DNA of 64,000 nt from Marinobacter mobilis (GTDB lineage Bacteria; Pseudomonadota; Gammaproteobacteria; Pseudomonadales; Oleiphilaceae). Position numbers and translations under genes: made by a program. Each line of letters begins with the position of its first letter. Position 1 is the stretch's first letter. Shown in pieces: positions 43,736 to 53,181 of the stretch. Under the pieces are notes generated by a model. That model saw only the letters and a list, made by a program, of their open reading frames with translations. It did not search any database and had not been told where the DNA came from. The stretch covers positions 62,001-126,000 of the forward strand of contig NZ_FNNE01000005.1 of assembly GCF_900106945.1 (NCBI RefSeq), given 5' to 3'.

Positions 43736-46012
43736 TCAGTCGAATAACCGGCCCAGGTAGTAACCAATATTGAGCGTGACGGTCCAGTCTTCGTCCTGAC
43801 TGTGGGAGGTCGTGAGCTGGACCGGCCCCAGAAACGTATCAACACCGGCAAATACGCTCCACGACTTGCGGGCATTCCCCCATCGGGCATCGCCAATGGA
43901 GTCCCAGCCGTTGCCAGCTTCAAAGGCGGCACCGGCAAAGAAAGGGACAAACGGCCCCCCGAACTCCCGGTAACCGGCCAGAGAGGCCAGGGCAGCATCC
44001 TGACCGGCCACTTCGCCATAGCTGTAGCCGGTTAAACGGCGAAACCCGCCCAGCAGGACATAGTCCTCATACCCTGCCTGCCCCCGGGTCACCACGTCAG
44101 CGTAGAGTGTCCCGATCAGGTAGTAGCTCTGCCAGCCCACGGCCTGAGACAACATCATGGACACCCGGTCGTAGTCGCGGTCCGAGCCCAGGTATGGCCG
44201 TTCAAAGCGCCCCTTGAGTCCGGCAAAGCCGCCACTTGAAGGCAGGAACGGGTCGTCCATAGAGTCATAAAGCAGGCGTAACTCGAGACTGCCTTGCTCC
44301 ACCCGCTCATCCTCAAACACCAGTGCGCCCAGAAGGTCATCAGTCTCGGTGAACCCCCGGGCCAGCTGCACCCGGCCCTCACCGTCGACACCCAGCGCCA
44401 TGCCCACCGACAGGTCCACGTGCCGACGGCTGAGCTCTGCTTTAGCTACCCGCTCCCCGTCAGGCTCAAACAGATTGAACGTTTCCCGCTGGTATTGTGC
44501 ACCCACGGCGACAAAGCGATCCTGGCCGTAGTCCAGAGGCTGAAACCACTCTGTGCGGAAATAGGGATCAGTACCCAGTTGCAGTCCCGTCAACCATTCT
44601 CCGCCCCGACTGTTAAGTTCGGTCATTCGCAACTCAGCCGATGTATTGAAATGGGTGTCGTAACGGAAGTTATCCTCTAAACCCAGACCAAACCTGAGGT
44701 AGTTTGGCCCCCAGCTTTTGGCCCGAGTATCCACTTCAAGCGCCGTTCCATCATCCGACGGTAACAGCCGATAGCCGACAGTCTCGTGGTAGCCCAGGCT
44801 ATAGATTCGCTTGAGATCTTCCTCCAGCCCGGGCACATCCAGTGGCTCACCCAGCGGTTGACGGATTCGTGCTGCCACAAACTCCGTGGAGACCTCCCGC
44901 GGACGGTCAGTGACTCTGATGTCGGTGATGGGTCCGGCCCGGAAATCCCTCGTCGCCCGATGTTCCAGGTAGGCCTCCCAGCTGGCCTCGTCCACAGTGA
45001 GGTCATACAGTTCCAGGGCATGATCCCGGGCAGTGGTCGCGCCGAGTTCAATCAGCAACGGTGCCTGATAGAAGTCCGCTGAGCCCAATCCCTGCAGGTC
45101 CGGCCTCAGCAGAATGTCGTTCTCGCCCAGCAACGCAAGCTGCGGCCGGGCATTGACCAGAGTCAGCATGGTGGTGAGCTGCCCCACCACAGAGAACGCT
45201 TCCTGCAGGTTCTGGCCGTCCAGCAGCGCGTCGGAGATATCCACCGCGATAATGATGTCCGCCCCCATGTCGCGGACCACACTGATGGGAATGTTGTTGG
45301 CGATGCCGCCATCGACCAGTAGCCGCCCATCCCTCTCCACCGGCGCATAGGCTCCGGGAACGCTCATACTGGCACGAATGGCCTCGGCGAGATCCCCCGT
45401 ACCGATCACCACCTGCTGCCCGGTCGCCAGATCGGTGGCCACCGCGCGATAGGGAATTGGCAGCTGGTCAAAATCCTGCACCGTGGCCGCATCAGCGATG
45501 AGCCCGTTGAGAATGAAGCCAAGGTTCTGGCCGGAAATCAGTCCCCGCCCGAGGTGAAAGCCGTCGGAACGAACCCCCAGTCCTGGCGACAAGGGGTAGC
45601 GCCAGCTCTGGTCCTTACGGTGAATCGGCTCATAGCGGCGGCCCGGGGTATCCTGGAAACTGGCTTTCCAGTTCAGTTCAATAAAACGCTGCTCGATTTC
45701 ATCCACCGGCATGCCAAGGGCGTATAAGGCCGCCACCGCCGATCCGGCACTGGTGCCGGCAATATAGTCCACCGGCACCCGGATCTCTTCCAGTACCCGC
45801 AGGACCCCAACATGGGCCAGCCCTTTGGCGCCGCCGCCACTGAGAACCAGGCCAACCCGGGGACGCGGGTCAGCGTCGTTGCTGCCGTCAACAACAGCAG
45901 CAAACAGCGGGGATGCCCCCAGCAACAGGGCAAAGAGAGTTGAAACAGCGAGGGAGCGGATCACGGCAACAATGTCAGAGTTAACTATGTCCGCGTTCAC
46001 TCTTGTCGTCAT
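43736..46012 (-). CDS. plpD: PlpD-like patatin phospholipase, type Vd autotransporter
   Basis: A 758-residue protein. After a signal peptide (about 16-40, ending PLFAAV) comes a patatin domain with oxyanion motif GGGAKG (about 59-64), nucleophile elbow GTSAG (Ser88) and DGG with Asp234 as the catalytic dyad. A POTRA-like linker (about 345-415) and a 16-strand Omp85/surface antigen-type barrel to the C-terminal Phe-Asp follow. This is the layout of Pseudomonas PlpD, which exports its own lipase domain. It should act on phospholipids. The start is uncertain: ATG 46012 overlaps the upstream gene by 32 bases; GTG codons at 46000 and 45964 are alternatives. Confidence 0.88.
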   Translation of the reverse strand: MTTRVNADIVNSDIVAVIRSLAVSTLFALLLGASPLFAAVVDGSNDADPRPRVGLVLSGGGAKGLAHVGVLRVLEEIRVPVDYIAGTSAGSAVAALYALGMPVDEIEQRFIELNWKASFQDTPGRRYEPIHRKDQSWRYPLSPGLGVRSDGFHLGRGLISGQNLGFILNGLIADAATVQDFDQLPIPYRAVATDLATGQQVVIGTGDLAEAIRASMSVPGAYAPVERDGRLLVDGGIANNIPISVVRDMGADIIIAVDISDALLDGQNLQEAFSVVGQLTTMLTLVNARPQLALLGENDILLRPDLQGLGSADFYQAPLLIELGATTARDHALELYDLTVDEASWEAYLEHRATRDFRAGPITDIRVTDRPREVSTEFVAARIRQPLGEPLDVPGLEEDLKRIYSLGYHETVGYRLLPSDDGTALEVDTRAKSWGPNYLRFGLGLEDNFRYDTHFNTSAELRMTELNSRGGEWLTGLQLGTDPYFRTEWFQPLDYGQDRFVAVGAQYQRETFNLFEPDGERVAKAELSRRHVDLSVGMALGVDGEGRVQLARGFTETDDLLGALVFEDERVEQGSLELRLLYDSMDDPFLPSSGGFAGLKGRFERPYLGSDRDYDRVSMMLSQAVGWQSYYLIGTLYADVVTRGQAGYEDYVLLGGFRRLTGYSYGEVAGQDAALASLAGYREFGGPFVPFFAGAAFEAGNGWDSIGDARWGNARKSWSVFAGVDTFLGPVQLTTSHSQDEDWTVTLNIGYYLGRLFD

Positions 46013-46586
46013 CCGCCAGTGACAGGTGGGAAGTATCAGGCACCGGCGGTGGCGGCAGGTCCCTCTCGACGCCGATATCGCTGCCCGCAGGCGCAACGGT
46101 CCAGTCATCGAGATGCTCAAACATCGGTGCTTCCACGTCTTCGGATTCCGCCAGGGTAACCCCCACCGGGTCAAGACTCAGGCCGGTTCCGGACAGGATC
46201 GTATCGACCTTGTCGCCCGCCACTGGCAAGCGGTCACCCGGTTCCACGGCGACGCCCTCAGCCGTGGCACTCTCTGCCGCGTCAGAGTGGCTGGCAGCGC
46301 TGGCCTGCGGCTGTGGAGCCGCGGCGGCAGGGCCAGGCTGCGGAGCGGGAGCAGACGGTGCCGTGGCCATCGGTTCGATATGGGCCACCATGCCATGCTT
46401 GAGCAACACCTGCCGATACTTCTCCGCCTGAGCTTCATCCAGTTTGTTACGGATCACCACCCGCTGGCCGCTGAACATTTTGTCGACCTGTTCCAGGGAT
46501 GCCTTGAACAGGGCACGGGCGTTGGTACGGACGGCATCGAGGTCGGTGCCCGGGGCACACTCGCCCTTGAAAACAAGCTGAAACAT
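45981..46586 (-). CDS. Hypothetical protein with FSGxxVVIR N-terminal domain
   Basis: A 201-residue protein. Residues 1-72 (MFQLVFKGECAPGTDLDAVR, LFKASLEQVDKMFSGQRVVI, KLDEAQAEKYRQVLLKHGM) form a small alpha/beta domain that I have seen at the N-terminus of several gammaproteobacterial membrane or regulatory proteins of unknown role. The remainder is low-complexity Ala/Pro/Glu, with short motifs such as FEHLDDWTVAPAGSDIG near the end. No signal or membrane helix. Precedes and overlaps the plpD-like gene, so both are probably co-expressed. Confidence 0.72.
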   Translation of the reverse strand: MFQLVFKGECAPGTDLDAVRTNARALFKASLEQVDKMFSGQRVVIRNKLDEAQAEKYRQVLLKHGMVAHIEPMATAPSAPAPQPGPAAAAPQPQASAASHSDAAESATAEGVAVEPGDRLPVAGDKVDTILSGTGLSLDPVGVTLAESEDVEAPMFEHLDDWTVAPAGSDIGVERDLPPPPVPDTSHLSLADDDKSERGHS

Positions 46587-46791
46587 GAGGTAGTCACTCC
46601 CTGTTCGACGGTACGTTCATCATAGTTGATCCCCTTGCGCTCACAAAGCCCGGAGAAATGTTCACTTATTAACCAGAATGCAAAAAGTTGAAAAATTGTC
46701 CCAAAAACTCGGGAAAGCTCGCCGGCTATCTGCAACAATATTTTGTAACAAAGATTTTCTGTTTGGTTACATAACGTAGAGGCCAAGGACG

Positions 46792-47166
46792 ATGCGGCTA
46801 CCCAGATTCTTGCCCGGATTTCAGAGCGCTGCCCTGCTGGTCGGCCTGGCGGTGTCAGTACCGGGACAGGCGGAAAACATTGACCTTCTGATGAGCGATG
46901 TATTCACCGCCGCCGAAGCCACTTATATCGGCTACCAGAGTGTCGAACGGACCGACATCCCCGTCGCCTCCGCCGTTGACCGCAAGTACCTGATAGTCGA
47001 TTTCCGTATCGATCCGGCGACCGGCCACGAACAGTTACAGGCCAGTGTCCACAAGGCCTGCATGACCCTGCTGCGGGACCGCGAACTGATCCGTTCGCTG
47101 TCCGATGCCGGCTACGACATGGTCTCAGTGGCTTTCGACCGCCAGTCTCAGTACGACTGCCTCTGA
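46792..47166 (+). CDS. Hypothetical exported protein
   Basis: A 124-residue protein with a signal peptide (about 1-27, ending PGQAE) and a mature domain with two cysteines (HKACMTLLRDR and the penultimate residue of QSQYDCL), which may form a disulphide. I do not recognise a family. The 205 bases upstream are AT-rich and contain an imperfect inverted repeat GTAAC (46745-46749)/GTTAC (46766-46770) 22 bases before the ATG. It converges on the kinase gene 10 bases further. Confidence 0.72.
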   Translation: MRLPRFLPGFQSAALLVGLAVSVPGQAENIDLLMSDVFTAAEATYIGYQSVERTDIPVASAVDRKYLIVDFRIDPATGHEQLQASVHKACMTLLRDRELIRSLSDAGYDMVSVAFDRQSQYDCL

Positions 47167-47175
47167 GACGACGCG

Positions 47176-49947
47176 CTAGTCCTCACCCAGTAACCGGGGG
47201 AAACCTTCCAGTGCGGCATTGATTGCGTCCAGATTGAACGCATCCACATCGGCCAACAGCTTCTCGCCATATAGAGTAACGGTACGAGAGCGGAAGCGCT
47301 GCCCCCAGGACAATACGCGACTGGCAAAGTAGCGCATCTGCTCCGGGTCACCACTCTCCCGCACCGATTTCCATTCGTCGCCAAAATCATCGGCCAGCTG
47401 ATGGCGAAGCCAGCCCCGCTCCTGCATGTTCAGGGTTTCCACCAAAGGCTGTTCGCTGATTTCAGGCGCATCCTCACCCTCAACCAACGCCTCCGAGGCC
47501 TCAACATCCGGCAGAGATACGGTAAAGGTCGAACCTTGCCCGGACTCACTGACCACCGTCAGCTCGCCCCCCATCATACGGGCCAGCTTACGACTGATCG
47601 CCAGACCCAGACCAGTACCACCGTACTTGCGACTGCTCTGCCCCTCCTGCTGCTCGAAAGCCTCAAAAATACGATCCTGTTGATCCTGCGATATGCCAAT
47701 GCCGCTATCGCTGACGGTGATTTGCAACCGGCAGTGCAGCGCCTCACCATCGTCCTTGCACTGGTCGGTCGACGCCCTGACCGTCACCCCGCCCTGATGG
47801 GTAAACTTGATGGCATTCCCTACCAGGTTGAACAGAACCTGACGCAAGCGGGTCTCATCGAGCATCATCACCGCCGGCAATGACGGGTCTACCGACACAT
47901 CAAGCGTGATCCCCTGTTCCCGGGCCCGCAGATCAAAGATGTGGCGAACATCGTCTAGCAGGCGCCGCATGGCCAGTGGCGCAATTTCCAGCGGCATTTT
48001 GCCAGCCTCAATGCGGGACAGGTCGAGGATGTCATTAATCAGCATCAGCAGGCTGCGGCTGCTCGCCCGGATCGCCTCCAGATAGCTGCGCTGCCGGGGA
48101 TCGGATACGCTCTTGTCGAGCAAGTCGCTGTAGCCGATTACCGCATTCATGGGCGTGCGGATCTCGTGGGACATGTTGGCCAGGAACTCACTCTTGGCAC
48201 GGTTGGCCCCTTCCGCCTCCCGCGCCAGCCGTTCGGCTTCCTGCTTGGCGGCACGCAGTTCATCTTCACTGCGGCGCAGGGCTTCCTCTGAGCGGATGCG
48301 CTCATCCACTTCCCGGGACAGCTTTCGGTTCCAGTAGAGGAAGATCAGCACCACCACCAGGGCGATCAGGATGACCCGACGAACCACGGTGTAATCTGTT
48401 TCCTGCTCAATATCGAGATGGATCCAGCGATTGTAGATTTCTTCGGTTTCAGCACTGCCGAGACTGCCGAGGGTCTTATTGATGATTCTCAGCAGCTCCG
48501 GCCGCTCCCTGCTGACGGCAAACCTCAGTTCATACTCATAGGGCGTTATGCTGGTAATCCTCAGGTTGGAGAGACCCAGCCGGGCGACCGTGTAACTCAC
48601 GGCCGGAATCTGAGTCACCATGACATCGAGGTCACCGTTGGATAGCGCCAACAGCCCCTCCTCCACATTCAGCACCGGGTAAAGATCCAGGTCCGGGTGA
48701 TTGATCAGCAGATAGTCAAACCCCGCCTGACCACGTACAACCCCCACCCGCTCTTTGCGTAGCTCGCGGAGATCACCGATAAAGCGGCCGTCATCACGAA
48801 TCACCAGGGCAATGGGGAGGGTCAGGTAGGGCCGGCTGAACAGGAACTTGCCTTCCCGCTGGGGGGTCCGCGACAACGCCGGCAGAATATCCAGTTCACC
48901 GTTGGCCAACTGCTGCTCAGCCAGCGCCAAATCTGTCACTGGCTGCTCAGCAAACGTCACACCCAGCCGTCCTTCGATACGGTTGACCAGGTCAGACACC
49001 AGGCCGCGGATCTTGCCGTCTTCGGCAAACTCGAACGGCGGCCAATGGTCACGGAAGGCCACCCGAAGGTTCGGGTTCCGCTTGAGCCATGCCCGCTCGA
49101 TCTCGGTCAGGGTAACATCGAGCTCCTGGCCAGCCTGAGGGACCGTAACAGGCAGCCAGGCCTGACGGATTTCCCGGTGCTCATTATGGCTGATCGACTC
49201 CACCGCACCGTCCAGAACCCGAAGCAGTTGGTCGCGCCCGCTCGCCACCTCCAACACCACATCAACCGGCCATTCATCCAGCAGCACCGCCAGGCCAATG
49301 CCGTTGATCATCGCGGACTGCAGGTAATCCGACACCACCGGCACCGGCCCGATAAAAGCATCAGCCTGCCCCGATAGCACCATGCTGACCGCTTCGCTGA
49401 TATTCGCGACATGGACCGGGTGAAAATTTTCCACCGGCTCCAGCAGCTGGAACTGATTGGCATCGCTCTCCACCAGCGCTATGCGCCGGCGTTCAAGATC
49501 TCCAAGGGTACGAATACTGGCGTCACCGGCATCGACAAACAACCCGTAGGTCAGCGACATCAGCGGCACGGTCAACTCCCGCTCGGAGCTTGGGGACTCG
49601 CCGTAGAAGCGGGTAACGACAATGGCATCAAGCTCACCGGCGTCCAACATGCGCTCCAACTCATCGCCTGCGGCATTCACCTGCACAACCGTCAGGTCCA
49701 GCTTGCTGGCAATCCGATCCAGGTAATCGATATAGGTGCCGACCATCTGGCCATCAACGGTACTGAACGCCAACGGCACCTGGCCACCGCTAACCCCGAC
49801 GTTCAGCTCAGTGAGCTGACCCAGCCAGCGCAGATCGTCAATACCAAGTACCGGTGCAGGGGATAACTGTGGTGGCTCGGCCAGCACCGGCGAGCTCAAC
49901 GTGACCATCAGCCAAACAACAAATCTAACCGTACCGCGAGCAATCAC
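47176..49947 (-). CDS. BvgS-like sensor histidine kinase with two periplasmic binding-protein domains, no receiver
   Basis: A 923-residue membrane kinase. Signal peptide 1-23; two tandem type 3 solute-binding domains (about 46-265 and 280-510); one membrane helix (about 524-541); a short coiled coil; HisKA with phospho-acceptor His594 in [13 protein letters not shown]; HATPase with [18 protein letters not shown] and [19 protein letters not shown]. No receiver domain follows. The last 90 residues ([20 protein letters not shown] ... [15 protein letters not shown]) resemble the tail normally found after a receiver in hybrid kinases. Ligands are probably amino acids or similar small molecules. 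No response regulator gene is adjacent. Confidence 0.85.
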   Translation of the reverse strand: MIARGTVRFVVWLMVTLSSPVLAEPPQLSPAPVLGIDDLRWLGQLTELNVGVSGGQVPLAFSTVDGQMVGTYIDYLDRIASKLDLTVVQVNAAGDELERMLDAGELDAIVVTRFYGESPSSERELTVPLMSLTYGLFVDAGDASIRTLGDLERRRIALVESDANQFQLLEPVENFHPVHVANISEAVSMVLSGQADAFIGPVPVVSDYLQSAMINGIGLAVLLDEWPVDVVLEVASGRDQLLRVLDGAVESISHNEHREIRQAWLPVTVPQAGQELDVTLTEIERAWLKRNPNLRVAFRDHWPPFEFAEDGKIRGLVSDLVNRIEGRLGVTFAEQPVTDLALAEQQLANGELDILPALSRTPQREGKFLFSRPYLTLPIALVIRDDGRFIGDLRELRKERVGVVRGQAGFDYLLINHPDLDLYPVLNVEEGLLALSNGDLDVMVTQIPAVSYTVARLGLSNLRITSITPYEYELRFAVSRERPELLRIINKTLGSLGSAETEEIYNRWIHLDIEQETDYTVVRRVILIALVVVLIFLYWNRKLSREVDERIRSEEALRRSEDELRAAKQEAERLAREAEGANRAKSEFLANMSHEIRTPMNAVIGYSDLLDKSVSDPRQRSYLEAIRASSRSLLMLINDILDLSRIEAGKMPLEIAPLAMRRLLDDVRHIFDLRAREQGITLDVSVDPSLPAVMMLDETRLRQVLFNLVGNAIKFTHQGGVTVRASTDQCKDDGEALHCRLQITVSDSGIGISQDQQDRIFEAFEQQEGQSSRKYGGTGLGLAISRKLARMMGGELTVVSESGQGSTFTVSLPDVEASEALVEGEDAPEISEQPLVETLNMQERGWLRHQLADDFGDEWKSVRESGDPEQMRYFASRVLSWGQRFRSRTVTLYGEKLLADVDAFNLDAINAALEGFPRLLGED

Positions 49948-50023
49948 TGGATATCCCCATCACATCCACTACATTGAAAAAAACACGACGCCAATTCTGA
50001 AAGAGAGCAGAAGGATTCCCATC

Positions 50024-50257
50024 ATGGATATCAGCAAACGATCTTTGGGTACCCTTTTCGAGCAACTGGGCCTGGCCTCAGATGACAATAGCATCACCCA
50101 GTTTGTGACACGCCACAGTCCGCTGCCGCGGGAAATGACCCTGGCCGACGCGCCCTTCTGGAGTGAAAGTCAGTCGAGCTTTCTCAGCGAAGGACTGGCC
50201 GATGATTCCGACTGGGCCGAACTGATCGACGAACTGGACGCGATGTTGCGTCACTGA
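50024..50257 (+). CDS. DUF2789 protein
   Basis: A 77-residue acidic protein matching DUF2789: FEQLGLASDDNSITQFVTRH, PLPREMTLADAPFW and DDSDWAELIDELDAML. The family is widespread in Pseudomonas and marine gammaproteobacteria and has no known function. AGAAGGA lies about 10 bases before the ATG. Divergent from the kinase. Confidence 0.88.
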   Translation: MDISKRSLGTLFEQLGLASDDNSITQFVTRHSPLPREMTLADAPFWSESQSSFLSEGLADDSDWAELIDELDAMLRH

Positions 50258-50397
50258 GTCACCGGGTCGTCGGTCTCCTGCAGTTCGGTCAGGCCTGCGG
50301 TAAAGGTGATCGTAACGGGCTCGCCGCGAAAAGGAAACGGCAACCCGTTCAGCCCCACCCCATTCAACAAATCGGTAAACGACCGGGCGTCACAACT
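50251..50397 (-). pseudogene. GGDEF-like C-terminal fragment after xerC
   Basis: Directly after the xerC stop, the same frame continues for about 48 codons to a stop that overlaps the end of the DUF2789 gene. It contains DARSFTDLL, then LPFPFRGEPVTITFTAGL and TELQETDDPVTQ. The F-x-F-R-G-E-P-V-T-I-T-x-x-x-G-L pattern followed by an Asp-rich turn is typical of the late part of GGDEF domains. No start codon with a ribosome site is present and no GGDEF motif, so it looks like the remnant of a lost gene. Recognition is by eye. Confidence 0.4.
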
Positions 50398-51405
50398 TTA
50401 GTCATCAGAGTGACGATCATCGACCTGTCCTGACGAGCCAGCTGACTCTCCACCATGACGGCGCCGCGCCCGCGGATGGCTCTGGTCGTAAATTCGCGCC
50501 AGATGCTGGAAATCAAGGTGGGTATAGACCTGAGTGGTGGCAATATCGGCATGGCCCAGCAACTCCTGTACTGCCCTCAGATCACCGCTGGATTCCAGCA
50601 TGTGGCTGGCAAAGGAATGTCGCAGCAGGTGGGGATACAGTCGCTGGTCGGCGCCTTTGGCGATCCCCCAGCGCTTTAACCGGGTCTGGATACTGCGAAC
50701 ACTGATGCGCTGACCACGCTGACTGACAAAAAGAGCCGTTTCATTCCCGTCGGCCAGCTGCTCCCGCACCGGCAACCAGCCCTGAACAGCCGTCAGCGCC
50801 TTCCGGCCGACCGGCAGCAGACGTTCCTTGCTGCCTTTACCCATGACCCGCAACTCGGCGCTGCGGCGATCCAGATCGATCAGATCCAGCCCGGCCAGTT
50901 CAGACAAACGCAGCCCCGATGAATACAGCAACTCGAACATGGCACGGTCACGGACCTCCAGCGGGTCGTCCGGGGTGCTGTCCAGCAATCCGTTGATCTG
51001 GTCGACATCAACAACCCTGGGCAGACGTTTGGGGGCCTTTGGCGCCCGTACGTCAAGCGCCGGATTGTCAGCCGCGAGTCGCTCGCGGATGAGATAATCA
51101 AAAAAACGTCGTACCGACGACAGGTGGCGCGCAATGCTGCGTCCCGACAACCCGGACCGGCTCAGTTCCGCCACGTACCGACGCAGGCCATGACAATCGA
51201 GCTGGTTCCAGGGCAGAGAGAGAGATTCAAGGTAAGTTGCCAGACGCAAAAGGTCACGGCGGTAGTTCAGGCAGGTCTGTCGGGCCTGGCGCCGTTCCGA
51301 CGCCAGATGCTGGACAAATTGCTCAACCGGTTCTGCGAGTGCGGCGTCGAGGGCCGTGGTCACGGACACCGGCCGCGAGCGGTCGGGGGCCTCTCCGACA
51401 GCCAC
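50398..51405 (-). CDS. xerC: Tyrosine recombinase XerC
   Basis: XerC, with XerD, resolves chromosome dimers at dif. The 335-residue protein has a SAM-like N-terminal domain (about 25-110) and the catalytic domain with Arg166 (GLRLSEL), Lys190, His259 and Arg262 (HLLRHSF), His285 (LGHAD) and Tyr294 (TQVYTH). All catalytic residues are present. GTG start at 51405, two bases from the DUF484 stop. About 25 polar, arginine- and glycine-rich residues extend past the usual C-terminus. The usual downstream neighbour in Pseudomonas, a HAD phosphatase gene, is absent here. Confidence 0.95.
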   Translation of the reverse strand: MAVGEAPDRSRPVSVTTALDAALAEPVEQFVQHLASERRQARQTCLNYRRDLLRLATYLESLSLPWNQLDCHGLRRYVAELSRSGLSGRSIARHLSSVRRFFDYLIRERLAADNPALDVRAPKAPKRLPRVVDVDQINGLLDSTPDDPLEVRDRAMFELLYSSGLRLSELAGLDLIDLDRRSAELRVMGKGSKERLLPVGRKALTAVQGWLPVREQLADGNETALFVSQRGQRISVRSIQTRLKRWGIAKGADQRLYPHLLRHSFASHMLESSGDLRAVQELLGHADIATTQVYTHLDFQHLARIYDQSHPRARRRHGGESAGSSGQVDDRHSDD

Positions 51406-51407
51406 TG

Positions 51408-52154
51408 TCAGGGATTCTCCGCCACCACATCCATCACCAGCGGCGGTTCACAGTAACGCTGCATCATGGACGGCAACAGCCGGCTGAGGGTGTCACTGAT
51501 GTACGTCAGGAATAGCGAGCCCATGTTCTCATCGAAGTAGCCGGGCTGGCTGCTGCCAATGGCAAACACACCCCGCACTTCCTTGTCCCGTAATGGCACC
51601 AGAGCAACCGAAGCCACCGGTTCTTCCCGCTCTGGAAACAGGAAAGCGCGCTCACTTTCACGAAACTGGCCACACACGGCACGGTCACCGGCTAACAGGT
51701 CGCCCAGACGCTCATCGGCCACCGCCGGACTGACCACCTGCAGGGCTCCTTCCGGACTCTCCGCCAGGGGCTGGTCGGTAAACAGGATCACTGACGATGC
51801 ATCAAGCCCGAAATCACCACGGATGCTGTCATCAATGGCCGCGGCCATCTCGTTCAGATTGTCAGCTTCAATGACCTGCAGCAGCAGTCGTTTGCTCTTC
51901 TCAAACAGGCGGTCGTTATGGCGGGCTATCGACACCAGTTCGACCAGTTCCCGTCGCAGAGTATCCCGCTGCTCACGAAACAGGTGAACCTGACGTTCCA
52001 CCAGGGAAATGGCCCGACCACTGTCATGCGGCAGGGTCAGACTGCGTAGCAATTCGTCCTGACCAAGGAAGAAATCGGGATGATCCCGCAGGTACTCGGC
52101 CACCTCTTCACGGGTCAGTGATTCGGCCTTCTCTCGGGCCGTCTGTTCGGTCAT
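51408..52154 (-). CDS. DUF484 protein
   Basis: A 248-residue cytoplasmic protein of the DUF484 family, GAF-like in fold: VAEYLRDHPDFFLGQDELL near the start, LVERQVHLFREQRDTLRREL, and a C-terminal GAF-type domain (about 90-230). In many proteobacteria it lies between dapF and xerC, as here. Function not established. AGGTGAGGAGAAGG precedes the ATG. Confidence 0.92.
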   Translation of the reverse strand: MTEQTAREKAESLTREEVAEYLRDHPDFFLGQDELLRSLTLPHDSGRAISLVERQVHLFREQRDTLRRELVELVSIARHNDRLFEKSKRLLLQVIEADNLNEMAAAIDDSIRGDFGLDASSVILFTDQPLAESPEGALQVVSPAVADERLGDLLAGDRAVCGQFRESERAFLFPEREEPVASVALVPLRDKEVRGVFAIGSSQPGYFDENMGSLFLTYISDTLSRLLPSMMQRYCEPPLVMDVVAENP

Positions 52155-52255
52155 CGCCTTCTCCTCACCTGGCCCGCCTGTAACGGGCTAAACTGCGCTA
52201 TCGATGTCTGGGATCGTGGGCTTCTCGCCCCTCGGTTCCGGAACTAACCGGGCAC

Positions 52256-53143
52256 TCACTTCTTTTTACGATCGCCGCTCCGCTTCTGTCGACGGGGACG
52301 GGGCGAACCCTCGGCGGGCAACCGCAACTGACCCTCGAATACCGTCGTCGCGGGGCCTTCCATCATAACAGGGGCCCCCTCGCCGGACCATTCTATGATC
52401 AGGCGCCCACCAGGCAGCTCGACCTCAACCCGCTCGTCGAGCAGCCCACGCAGGCGTCCGGCCACCACCGCAGCGCAGGCTCCTGTGCCACAGGCCAGGG
52501 TTTCGCCAACGCCGCGTTCAAAGACCCGTAAACGGGCATGGCCACGGTCAACCACTTGCAGAAAGCCGATATTGGCCCGGGCAGGAAAGGCCGGGTGACG
52601 TTCCAGCATCGGCCCTACGGTTTCCACCGGTGCACTGTCGACATTGTCTACCACCAGGACTCCGTGGGGATTGCCCATCGACACAGCGCTGATGTCAAAA
52701 CGCTGGCCGTCGGCCTCCAGGGTGTAGCTGGTCTCAGGCTTGTCTGCGACAAAGGGAATCGCGGCCGGGGCCAGTTCCGGCACGCCCATATTGACACTGA
52801 CCAGACCGTCACGCCCAATCCGCAATTCAATCACGCCCTTGGCGGTCTGCACCCGAATGACCTTTTTATTGGTCAGACGGCAATCACGGACAAAACGGGC
52901 AAAGCAACGGGCACCATTGCCGCACTGTTCAACTTCCGAGCCGTCGGCATTGAATATGCGGTAGCGGAAATCCACGTCCGGCATTCCCGGAGGCTCGACC
53001 ACCAGCAACTGGTCGAAGCCGACACCGAAGTTCCGGTCTGCGAGCTTGCGGATCAGTTCCGGCTGCAGGCGAAACGGCTGGCTGATGGCATCGATCACCA
53101 TGAAGTCGTTGCCCAGTCCGTGCATCTTGGTGAAGGTCAGCAT
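52256..53143 (-). CDS. dapF: Diaminopimelate epimerase
   Basis: DapF interconverts LL- and meso-diaminopimelate for lysine and peptidoglycan synthesis. The two catalytic cysteines are in [13 protein letters not shown] and [25 protein letters not shown] opens the protein. I start at ATG 53143 (MLTFTKMHG) because AGGGG is close upstream; a GTG at 53185 that overlaps the lysA stop would add 14 residues. The C-terminus has about 20 extra residues, very basic ([15 protein letters not shown]), beyond the usual end of the family. Confidence 0.94.
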   Translation of the reverse strand: MLTFTKMHGLGNDFMVIDAISQPFRLQPELIRKLADRNFGVGFDQLLVVEPPGMPDVDFRYRIFNADGSEVEQCGNGARCFARFVRDCRLTNKKVIRVQTAKGVIELRIGRDGLVSVNMGVPELAPAAIPFVADKPETSYTLEADGQRFDISAVSMGNPHGVLVVDNVDSAPVETVGPMLERHPAFPARANIGFLQVVDRGHARLRVFERGVGETLACGTGACAAVVAGRLRGLLDERVEVELPGGRLIIEWSGEGAPVMMEGPATTVFEGQLRLPAEGSPRPRRQKRSGDRKKK

Positions 53144-53181
53144 GGGCCCCTGACTGCGACGGCTCTGATTCATGAGACCTG

